From Spirochaetes bacterium GWB1_60_80 (lineage in GTDB: Bacteria; Spirochaetota; Spirochaetia; Treponematales; UBA12059): DNA of 64,000 bases. The DNA is taken from NCBI GenBank assembly GCA_001829185.1, contig MIAR01000012.1:1-64000 (forward strand), given 5' to 3'. Under the pieces are notes generated by a model. It did not search any database. It was not told the DNA's origin and saw only the letters and a list, made by a program, of their open reading frames with translations. Both the position numbers and the translations under genes were made by a program. Numbering within the stretch: the first letter of the stretch is position 1; each line of letters begins with the position of its first letter. This document shows positions 16,238 to 23,071 of the stretch, piece by piece.

Positions 16238-18148
16238 ATGGCAGAAACCATTCCTCTGCTTTTTCTAGATACCGTCAGGCAGATTCCCCGTTCGGTCGCG
16301 CAATACAGCAAGCAGGGCGGCAACGGCTTCCAGCCCACTAGCTATACCGACCTGGCGGTCGAGGTGGCCGCCTTCGCCGCCGGGCTAGCCGCCGTCGGCG
16401 TCAAGCGCGGCGACAACATCGGCCTGATTGCCGACAACCGCAAGGAGTGGCTGATCTGCGATTTAGCCATCCTCGGCCTGGGCGCCGTCGACGTGCCGCG
16501 CGGCTGCGACGCCACCGACCAGGAAATCAGCTACATTTTGTCCTTCAGCCAGTGCGCCACCGCCATCGCCGAAACCGAGAAGCAGGTTGACAAAATCCTG
16601 GCGCGCCGGGCCGACCTGCCACGGCTGCGGCAGATTATCGCCATCGACAAATGCGGCGAATCAATGCAGGCCAAGGCTGACCAGGCTGGCGTCAGTCTGC
16701 TAGCCTACGCCGAGGTTTTCGCCAACGGCCAGCCGCGCTTGAAGGCCGACCCGAGCTTCTATGAACGCGAAGCCGCCCTGGGGAAGCGCGACCAGATGGC
16801 CACCATCATCTATACCTCCGGCACCACCGGGGAGCCTAAGGGCGTCATGCTGTCGCACGGCAATTTCCTGCACCAGGTGGAAACCCTGCCGGAGCGGCTA
16901 GCCCTGGTTCCCGGCATGATCTGGCTGTCGGTCTTGCCGGTCTGGCATTCCTACGAGCGCATGGTACAGTACGCCATCATCGGCGTCCACGACACCATCG
17001 CCTACTCCAAGCCGATCGGCGCCGTCATGCTACCCGACTTTCAGGCCATCAACCCGCAATGGATGGCCAGCGTGCCGCGCATCTGGGAATCGGTCATGGA
17101 CGGCGTCAACAAGAGCATCCGCCAATCCAGCGCTGCCAAGAAGGCCATCTTCGCCTTCTGTCTATCGGTCGGCCGCAACTACGCCAACTTCCGCAACATG
17201 CTGTTAGGCCGCTACCCGAACTTCGGTGACCGGACCAGACTGTTCGATAGCCTGACCGCCTTACTGCCACTGCTGATTCTATTACCCTTCCGCGGCTTGG
17301 CCGAGGTTCTGGTTTTCAAGAAGATCAAGGTCAAACTCGGCAACAAATTCGTGGCCGGCATTTCCGGCGGCGGCGCCATCCCGCCGGCGGTGGACGATTT
17401 CTTCGACGCCATGGGCATCCAGCTGCTGGAGGGCTACGGTTTAACCGAGACGGCGCCGATCGTCGCCCTGCGCCGCCAAAAAAACCCGACCATGGGTACG
17501 GTCGGCGCTCCCCTGGTCGGCACCGAATTCCGCATCGTCGACGACGAGGATCGCGACCTGGGCCTGTTCGCCAAGGGCCATGTCCAGATTCGCGGCCCGC
17601 AGGTGATGCTCGGCTATTACCAGAAACCCGAGCTAACCGCCAAGGCCTTTACCCCGGACGGCTGGCTGCGCACCGGCGACATCGGCCTATTGGCCGCCAA
17701 CCGCGCCCTCAAGCTGACCGGCCGGGCTAAGGACACCATCGTGCTGCGCGGTGGCGAAAACGTTGAGCCGATACCGATCGAGCAGAAACTGGTGGAGAGC
17801 GTGTACATCAAGCAAGCCGTAGTGCTGGGGCAGAACCAACGCCACTTGGCCGCCCTGCTCGTTCCGGACCAGGACGTGCTGACTGGCTGGGCAAAGGAAA
17901 ACAACGTTCCCTATATCGACTACGAATCCTTGCTGCTACAACCGGAGACCCTGGAATTGTTCGACTACGAGGTCAGCCAGCTGGTCAATCCGCGTAACGG
18001 CTTTAAAATTTTTGAGCGCATCCTACGCCACGAACTGTTACCCAACGCCTTCGCCGTCGACCGCGAGCTGTCGGCCAAGCAGGAAGTTAAGCGTCACGCC
18101 ATCAACGACCTGTACGCCAGGCAAATCGCGCGCCTATTCCGGGAGTGA
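16238..18148 (+). CDS. AMP-dependent long-chain acyl-CoA synthetase
   Basis: Adenylate-forming enzyme of 636 residues. The P-loop motif IIYTSGTTGEPKG (near residue 190), YGLTETAP (about 397-404), and the hinge region WLRTGDIG with LTGRAKDTIVLRGGENVEP are all present. The catalytic C-terminal Lys region is intact (RGGENVEPIPIEQKL). The family activates fatty acids to acyl-CoA via acyl-AMP, typically at the inner membrane. Residues about 335-350 are hydrophobic, as in FadD15-like long-chain ligases. It is transcribed from its own promoter with a good AGGAG, and the next gene is convergent. The substrate chain length cannot be read. Confidence 0.9.
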   Translation: MAETIPLLFLDTVRQIPRSVAQYSKQGGNGFQPTSYTDLAVEVAAFAAGLAAVGVKRGDNIGLIADNRKEWLICDLAILGLGAVDVPRGCDATDQEISYILSFSQCATAIAETEKQVDKILARRADLPRLRQIIAIDKCGESMQAKADQAGVSLLAYAEVFANGQPRLKADPSFYEREAALGKRDQMATIIYTSGTTGEPKGVMLSHGNFLHQVETLPERLALVPGMIWLSVLPVWHSYERMVQYAIIGVHDTIAYSKPIGAVMLPDFQAINPQWMASVPRIWESVMDGVNKSIRQSSAAKKAIFAFCLSVGRNYANFRNMLLGRYPNFGDRTRLFDSLTALLPLLILLPFRGLAEVLVFKKIKVKLGNKFVAGISGGGAIPPAVDDFFDAMGIQLLEGYGLTETAPIVALRRQKNPTMGTVGAPLVGTEFRIVDDEDRDLGLFAKGHVQIRGPQVMLGYYQKPELTAKAFTPDGWLRTGDIGLLAANRALKLTGRAKDTIVLRGGENVEPIPIEQKLVESVYIKQAVVLGQNQRHLAALLVPDQDVLTGWAKENNVPYIDYESLLLQPETLELFDYEVSQLVNPRNGFKIFERILRHELLPNAFAVDRELSAKQEVKRHAINDLYARQIARLFRE

Positions 18149-18149
18149 A

Positions 18150-18169
18150 CCTGAAGCAGCGGCTTCAGG
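18150..18169. terminator. Perfect 8-bp hairpin between convergent genes
   Basis: CCTGAAGC (18150-18157) and GCTTCAGG (18162-18169) flank a four-base loop between the ligase stop and the msrA stop. No T run follows on either strand, so it may stall polymerase or protect 3' ends rather than terminate alone. Confidence 0.5.
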
Positions 18170-18698
18170 GCGCGGCAGGATCAGCCAGTAGGGCTTGCAG
18201 CTTGTCGACCTTGGGCCGTACCACCACGCGGCAATAGCTGTAGTCGGGATTGCGCCTGAAAAAATCGCGATGCTCGGCCTCAGCCGGCCAGAAGGCCTGG
18301 AGTGGCAGCAATTCGGTAACGATAGCGCCCTCGAAATTAGCCGCCTGGTCATGCAGCACCCGTTCGGCGGTCAAGCGCTGGCCTTCATCGGCGTACAGGA
18401 TGATGGAACGGTACTGCGGGCCGCGGTCGGCGCCTTGCCGGTCTGGAGTGGTTGAGTCGTGCAGGCGGAAAAACCAGTCCAGCAGGCGGCCGTAGCCGAT
18501 CAGCGCCGGGTCATAGCTGACCCGCACCACCTCGGCGTGGCCGGTCAGCCCGCTGCCAACCTTTTTGTAGTCCGGATTGGGCAGCGCGCCGCCGGCATAA
18601 CCCGGTTCGACGCCGCTGACGCCGGGAATCAGCTGGAAGGCGGCCTCCAGGCACCAGAAGCAGCCGCCACCCACTACCATGCTTTCCGTCAACGCCAT
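18165..18698 (-). CDS. msrA: Peptide methionine sulfoxide reductase MsrA
   Basis: Repairs methionine-S-sulfoxide in proteins. The catalytic motif GGGCFWCLE lies just after the start, with conserved GYAGG, GHAEVV, and the block GPQYRSIILY. The protein is 177 residues from ATG 18698, which has GGGGAGGAAGG directly upstream. An upstream in-frame extension crosses a TATTTT/TATTCT promoter-like stretch and is rejected. No MsrB domain is fused. Resolving cysteines near the C-terminus are limited to one visible Cys (YSYCRVVV), so the recycling scheme may be the two-Cys type. It is a monocistronic oxidative-damage repair gene. Confidence 0.94.
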   Translation of the reverse strand: MALTESMVVGGGCFWCLEAAFQLIPGVSGVEPGYAGGALPNPDYKKVGSGLTGHAEVVRVSYDPALIGYGRLLDWFFRLHDSTTPDRQGADRGPQYRSIILYADEGQRLTAERVLHDQAANFEGAIVTELLPLQAFWPAEAEHRDFFRRNPDYSYCRVVVRPKVDKLQALLADPAAP

Positions 18699-18805
18699 AG
18701 GCCTTCCTCCCCGCGGCGTCCCAAGCGCCGCCAAAAACCTGCTAGAATAAAATACTGCCATGGCTCCGCGAAGAAAAGCCATGGCAGCGGGAAGGCGGCG
18801 CTAGG

Positions 18806-19894
18806 TCAGTCGTCGTATTCGATGTCGATGTCGCCAGATAAGGTATTGATGCGCAACTCGACGTCGCCGCCGGAGATTTCGCAGCTGCTGCGCCCGGGGC
18901 GGCTGCGCACCCGACCGTCCGGCACCGAGATGTCGCCGGAGACGGTCACGGCCACCAGGCTCGGCCGATCGTCGCTCGGCAGGTTCACCGAGATGTCGCC
19001 GGAAGCCGTAGATATGACGGCGTCAGCCGTCACCACCTCGAAGGCCGCATCGATGCCACCGGAAGCCGTGACAGCCTTAAGCCCGGCCTGCAGGCCGACC
19101 AGGCTGACGTCGCCCGAAGCGGTCCGGATGGTGGCGTCGCCGATGACGCCCTCCAGATCGATGTCGCCAGAAGCGGTGCTGATGTCGACCAGGCCGGCGG
19201 CGATAGTCAGGTTGACGTCGCCGGACGTACTTTGCACGCGGACGGCGGCGCCTTCGTTAACCTCGCCCTCGACATCGCCGGAAGTGGTCTTGATGACCAG
19301 CTCGACCAGCTCGGGCGGCAGGCTGAACTCGGCTTCGTCGGCATTGGGCCCTAGCTGAATGCAGAGACGGCCACCCGACACCTCCAGCCGAGGGGCGGAG
19401 TCCTCATCCCAGTAGCCGTTAATACGGCAAGCGCAGGCGGCGCCGGGACTGAGGTTGATGTCGGCCGAAACGCCACTAATCTCCAGACGCTGGATGCCGG
19501 CGAATTCTTCCTCGATCTCTTGCTCTTCGCCATCGGTGTAGCGGAAAAACTGCTTAAACAAGCGGAAGCCGCGCGGGCCATCGTCATGGTAGCGCTGGTT
19601 GCCGGAGCGTTCCGCCGAGCCGTCGCTAGGCTTTTCCTGATCACTGCCGCACGTGTCCCCTGGCAGCCGCCCGGCTTGGCCGGCCTGACCGGCACCGGTC
19701 TCGGACCGATACTCGGCGGCAATCACCGACGGATGCGGCAAGCTCTGCAGTATCTCGGCCTCGCCCAGTTCCGGTTTACGGGCCACGGCGTCGTCGATAT
19801 GGCTGGCAAACTCCAACAGCACGTCCTGTGCCTCGTCGGCCGGCAGGAAAGCCAGTTCCCTGGCCAATTCGTCAAGATAATTCTGTCTGGTCAT
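18806..19894 (-). CDS. HAAS-domain protein with DUF4097 beta-helix repeats
   Basis: Protein of 362 residues. The N-terminus (1-65, YLDELARELAFLPADEAQDVLLEF) matches the HAAS/DUF1700 module that partners PadR regulators. A charged linker follows. Residues about 130-362 are a DUF4097-type repeat region, with about ten turns containing T-A-S-G-D or V-S-G-D motifs, expected to fold as a right-handed beta-solenoid. Unlike typical HAAS proteins, no membrane segment or signal peptide is visible, so a cytoplasmic location is inferred. It overlaps padR by four bases (ATGA), so the pair is coupled. Probable role: effector or modulator of the PadR regulator. No enzymatic motif. Confidence 0.8.
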   Translation of the reverse strand: MTRQNYLDELARELAFLPADEAQDVLLEFASHIDDAVARKPELGEAEILQSLPHPSVIAAEYRSETGAGQAGQAGRLPGDTCGSDQEKPSDGSAERSGNQRYHDDGPRGFRLFKQFFRYTDGEEQEIEEEFAGIQRLEISGVSADINLSPGAACACRINGYWDEDSAPRLEVSGGRLCIQLGPNADEAEFSLPPELVELVIKTTSGDVEGEVNEGAAVRVQSTSGDVNLTIAAGLVDISTASGDIDLEGVIGDATIRTASGDVSLVGLQAGLKAVTASGGIDAAFEVVTADAVISTASGDISVNLPSDDRPSLVAVTVSGDISVPDGRVRSRPGRSSCEISGGDVELRINTLSGDIDIEYDD

Positions 19895-20268
19895 GCGTTC
19901 CTCCCCTTGGCGGACAACTGCACGTAGACGTGATGGTCCGCCAGATACAAGCGCTCAATCTGGTCCAGGAAATCAAGGCCAAACAAGCTGAGTGTGTAAT
20001 ACTTGCGCGGGTGGCCTTCTACTGGCGTTTCCCAGGCAGCCAACAGGCTTTTTTCCTTGACTAGCCTAGCCAGCAAGGGATAGAGCGAGCCTTCGCTCAT
20101 GTCCATGCCGATCCGCTGCATCGCTTCCATGATGGCAAAGCCATAGATGCGCCGGTTATTCTGGACGCAGCGCAGGATGCACAGCTCCAGAAAGCCTTTT
20201 CGGCTCTGGCCTCGCCATTTGTCGACGGCTCGAGCCAGATCCTCCGCCGTATACTCCGAGTCTTCCAT
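19891..20268 (-). CDS. PadR-family transcriptional regulator
   Basis: Winged-helix repressor of 125 residues starting at ATG 20268 with AAGGAGG (20273-20279) upstream. The PadR core is clear: ILRCVQNNRRIYGFAIMEAM (helix-turn-helix) and SEGSLYPLLARLVKEKSLL, followed by the wing GHPRKYYTLS. The C-terminal helix mediates dimerisation. PadR proteins usually repress their own operon. A palindrome covers the -10 box upstream, consistent with autoregulation. The ligand is unknown. It is the first gene of a two-gene operon with the HAAS-DUF4097 protein. Confidence 0.92.
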   Translation of the reverse strand: MEDSEYTAEDLARAVDKWRGQSRKGFLELCILRCVQNNRRIYGFAIMEAMQRIGMDMSEGSLYPLLARLVKEKSLLAAWETPVEGHPRKYYTLSLFGLDFLDQIERLYLADHHVYVQLSAKGRNA

Positions 20269-20360
20269 AAGGCCTCCTTGGCAAGCGGCGGGCAGCGCTA
20301 CACTAACGAGCGGCCCGCCTGATTGCAACCTGCCCATGGCTTGGATTGCAATAACAATAG

Positions 20361-20420
20361 GTTATGACTTTACATCGTCATAACAATATACAATGTATTG
20401 CATAGTATTATTATTGTCAA
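20361..20420 (-). promoter_or_regulatory. padR promoter with overlapping operator palindromes
   Basis: On the minus strand TTGACA (20415-20420) is 17 bases from TACATT (20392-20397). The -10 box lies inside the palindrome ATACAATGTAT (20388-20398), which has the ATAC/TGTA-like half sites seen in PadR operators. Downstream there is an 8-8-8 inverted repeat (GTTATGAC 20361-20368, GTCATAAC 20377-20384). ATAACAATA also occurs as a direct repeat at 20351-20359 and 20380-20388. This is a plausible autoregulatory site. Confidence 0.68.
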
Positions 20421-20440
20421 CCTCAAAATTCAAAAAGTAT

Positions 20441-20470
20441 AAAAAAACACGCAGATCGGACTGCGTGTTT
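20441..20470 (-). terminator. Terminator of the FecR operon
   Basis: On the minus strand AAACACGCAG and CTGCGTGTTT (plus coordinates 20461-20470 and 20445-20454) form a 10-bp stem with a 6-base loop, followed by a T run (20441-20447 as A on the plus strand). Confidence 0.92.
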
Positions 20471-20499
20471 CTCTGACGGCAAACGCCACCTGGTGGTAC

Positions 20500-21219
20500 T
20501 TATTCGATGTCGATAATCAGGGTACCGGTCGGTGCCTCTGGCGGGACGATGGTTCCACCGAAGTTGAAGTTGGTCAGCAGGCCGGCTACCACCGACGCGT
20601 CGACCGAACCGGACAGGTCGGAATTTAAAACTTCCAGCACCAGGTTACCGATATTCGAAAAGCCCGCCCCCTGGGGTACGGCGGCTGGCGTGGCTACCTG
20701 GCCAGTCTCGGCGACATAGGTAAATTCACCAGCGGCGACCAGCCGGGTCTGGGCCAGCGGCGTGCGCAGTTCGACAGCCCCATGCCCCACTAATAGGTTA
20801 ACGCCGTCAAACTGGAAGCCGGTACCGCGCACCGATGCGGTGGCAGTCGGACTGGAGACGCGGAACTCGGTGGTGGTATTGGCCTGCGGGGTAACCTCAG
20901 CCGAAACGCGGCCGGCCAGCAAGAAGAGCTGGGCTTGGTTGCTGCCGGAGGTCTGCACCAACTGTTCGATGGTCAAGCGGGTCACCGGATTGACGGTGAT
21001 GACGGCGTTGGCGACCTGCAGCTTGGCGCTGCTCTTGAATCCGGTCGAAATGACGGTACCGCGCGGCAGGGCATCGCCAACCCGGGCTGGCCGCCAACTG
21101 GCGCCGGGCAGCTGGTATTCCACCCGGCCGGCGATCTCGGTAATGCGCGCTTCCTGGGCTACGGCCAGGGAACAAGCCAAGGCCAGCAGAACCAGGCCAA
21201 GGATCAACTTTCGCTTCAT
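20500..21219 (-). CDS. FecR-domain periplasmic protein
   Basis: Exported protein of 239 residues. A signal peptide (MKRKLILGLVLLALACSLAVA) precedes a FecR-type domain (about 25-165) with GRVEYQLPGASWRPARVGD, LPRGTVISTG, and the typical ASVRGTGFQF motif. The C-terminal 70 residues are unfamiliar. The FecR domain here is not linked to a sigma/anti-sigma pair. In many bacteria such proteins occur beside CHASE2 cyclases, as here. It starts at ATG 21219 after GGAGGAG. It is the last gene of a three-gene operon ending in a strong terminator. A proposed role is an envelope sensor or structural partner. Confidence 0.83.
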   Translation of the reverse strand: MKRKLILGLVLLALACSLAVAQEARITEIAGRVEYQLPGASWRPARVGDALPRGTVISTGFKSSAKLQVANAVITVNPVTRLTIEQLVQTSGSNQAQLFLLAGRVSAEVTPQANTTTEFRVSSPTATASVRGTGFQFDGVNLLVGHGAVELRTPLAQTRLVAAGEFTYVAETGQVATPAAVPQGAGFSNIGNLVLEVLNSDLSGSVDASVVAGLLTNFNFGGTIVPPEAPTGTLIIDIE

Positions 21220-21276
21220 AATCAACTCCTCCGCGCGTCGCCGCGCAACTAGGCTGCTTTCAACAGCTGCTAAGGC

Positions 21277-22530
21277 TTACAAGTCCAGCGCCAGGCCGAA
21301 GGTAGCCTTCAGGCTGGGCAGAGTATCGGTCGGATAGCCATCGACGGTATTCGGCACGAAAATGCCGCCACCCAGGCTGAGGCTCAGGTCACCGGTGGGG
21401 CGGTAACGCAGGTTAAAGCCGCCCTCAAACCCGGTCAGTAGGCTGCTGCCAGTAAAATCAGCCGGCAGCTCGCTACTGCCGCGCAGATACAGGGCGCCGT
21501 TGGCCGCGACAGAAAAGCCTTCCAGCGGGGTCAACGAGGCGTCGAGGCCAGTCATTAGGCTATTCTGGAAGAAGAAGGCGCTATACGACCCCATCATCGA
21601 CTGGCGGATGGGCGTGAAGGCGTCCAGACCACCGGCGAAAAGGCCACCGGACCACTGCACATTCAGGTTCAGGTTGAGGGCGGCCACCTCGGGCACCGCC
21701 AGGCGCAGACGGCCACCGGCGGCCATGGCTACGGAAACGACGTCGTCGACTATCATTTCGGTCACCTGCCAGGCGTTCCAGCGCAATAAGCGGCCGAGAC
21801 GGCCGGCTATGTACGGCTCGGCGTAGAAGGTGTGGGTAGTTTCAGCCCCGCCAGCCAACAGATCCAGCTGGCCCCACAACTCGATACCCGCATCATGGCT
21901 GGGGAAGATTTCAGAGGCGCGAAAGCCGGCGCCGAAAAAGAGGCGCGGCAGGGCGAAATAGGACGACGGGAAATCCGGGTCGGTAGCTGCGGCCTTGTCG
22001 TCGCCACTCAGGCGGTTCTGGTCGTCAGTATCGATCATTACCAGAGCGGTAACCTTTTCCTGCAGCCCCAGATAGCCGCCGAGCAGCTTGATCTGGTTGT
22101 TGCCAAGGGTAAGACTGACCAAGGCGCCATCGTTGAGGCCGGACAGCACGCGGGCGGAAAAATCTTGAACCGGGATGCGCCCCAGCGAGAAGGCCACGGT
22201 ACTATTCTCGCCCAACAGCCTTGGAAACAGGCCGTTAAGGGCGATCATGCCGGCGTCGAAACGATAGGGGCTGATGGCCGGATCGGCAAGCAGGCTGGCG
22301 GAGAACTCGTAGAAGCCGGAAACATAGAGGCTGAGCTCAGCCGACAAGGGGGTGGACAGCCAGAGCACCGCCCGGTCCAGCTGGTTGAGGCTCCACTCCG
22401 TTTCCGGCGCAGGCAGTTCGGTCGAGAAGGCGCTGACGTTGAGCAACTGCAGGCCAAAGTCGGCGGCCGGCAGGGCCAAGGTACAGGCCACCAACAGCAG
22501 GGCCAGACCGAAGATGCGCTTATTATTCAT
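21277..22530 (-). CDS. Predicted outer-membrane beta-barrel protein
   Basis: Exported 417-residue protein. A signal peptide (first about 22 residues, ending LPAA) is followed by alternating hydrophobic/polar strands with aromatic residues, such as LSLYVSGFYEFSASL, and a C-terminal TFGLALDL strand. This suggests a barrel in the outer membrane. The family is not recognised. It overlaps the upstream small gene by eight bases, with GGGAG just before ATG 22530, and lies 57 bases before fecR. Its partners suggest a dedicated envelope complex with the FecR protein and the divergent cyclase. Confidence 0.65.
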   Translation of the reverse strand: MNNKRIFGLALLLVACTLALPAADFGLQLLNVSAFSTELPAPETEWSLNQLDRAVLWLSTPLSAELSLYVSGFYEFSASLLADPAISPYRFDAGMIALNGLFPRLLGENSTVAFSLGRIPVQDFSARVLSGLNDGALVSLTLGNNQIKLLGGYLGLQEKVTALVMIDTDDQNRLSGDDKAAATDPDFPSSYFALPRLFFGAGFRASEIFPSHDAGIELWGQLDLLAGGAETTHTFYAEPYIAGRLGRLLRWNAWQVTEMIVDDVVSVAMAAGGRLRLAVPEVAALNLNLNVQWSGGLFAGGLDAFTPIRQSMMGSYSAFFFQNSLMTGLDASLTPLEGFSVAANGALYLRGSSELPADFTGSSLLTGFEGGFNLRYRPTGDLSLSLGGGIFVPNTVDGYPTDTLPSLKATFGLALDL

Positions 22531-22993
22531 AGGAGACTCCCTGGATGTCGAAGATGCGGCCGAGCAGGCGGATAGCCAGGTTGCCGTTGATGGTATCGGC
22601 CGGGTCGGAACGACCCTGGATGACCATCTTGTAGCGCAGTTCGCGGTAAGCGTAGCGCGCCGACGGGAAAATCGTGTACAGCAGGCCGCCGGGAACGTCG
22701 AAGGCCCGCATCAGGATATAGGCGTACTCGCCGAGGCGGATCGGCGTCGAGGCGTCATTACCGCCCGACGCCCAGCCCAGACTCTCCAGCAAATCGAAGG
22801 AGCGCTGGATATCAGCATCCTCGCTCAAGTTTTCGGACGCCACCAGCACCAGGTAGGCGGCCTGTCCGACACTGATGCTATCCTGCTGCAACAGCTCATC
22901 CATGAACTCATTGGATTGACCAAACACAGCCAGCGGTACAATGGCCAGCACCAGAACCAGAAGTACTTTCCGATAAATACTACTTATACGCAT
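22523..22993 (-). CDS. Small secreted protein of unknown function
   Basis: 156 residues with a signal peptide (VLLVLVLAIVPLAVFG, then QSNEF). The mature part is mostly helical and contains SVGQAAYLVLVASENL and RLGEYAYILMRAFDVPGG, which look like repeated alpha-hairpins. No known domain is recognised. It is the first gene of the operon with the barrel and FecR proteins, starting at ATG 22993 with AAGGA six bases upstream. It is divergent from the cyclase, with 78 bases between the start codons. Comparable short secreted proteins occur beside FecR genes in treponemes (recollection, not verified). Confidence 0.65.
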   Translation of the reverse strand: MRISSIYRKVLLVLVLAIVPLAVFGQSNEFMDELLQQDSISVGQAAYLVLVASENLSEDADIQRSFDLLESLGWASGGNDASTPIRLGEYAYILMRAFDVPGGLLYTIFPSARYAYRELRYKMVIQGRSDPADTINGNLAIRLLGRIFDIQGVSYE

Positions 22994-23016
22994 TGTTAGT
23001 CCTTGAAAAAAGCTTA

Positions 23017-23025
23017 TGGTATAAT
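23017..23025 (+). promoter_or_regulatory. Extended -10 promoter of the cyclase gene
   Basis: TGG directly followed by the consensus TATAAT (23020-23025). No good -35 is seen at the usual distance. Transcription from about 23032 gives a leader of 40 bases containing AGGAG (23060-23064). The same AT-rich 78-base gap must also hold the promoter of the opposing operon. Confidence 0.65.
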
Positions 23026-23071
23026 ATAGTACGAAGTGACCAAAAAATCTGCCACCATCAGGAGTTTTCAG

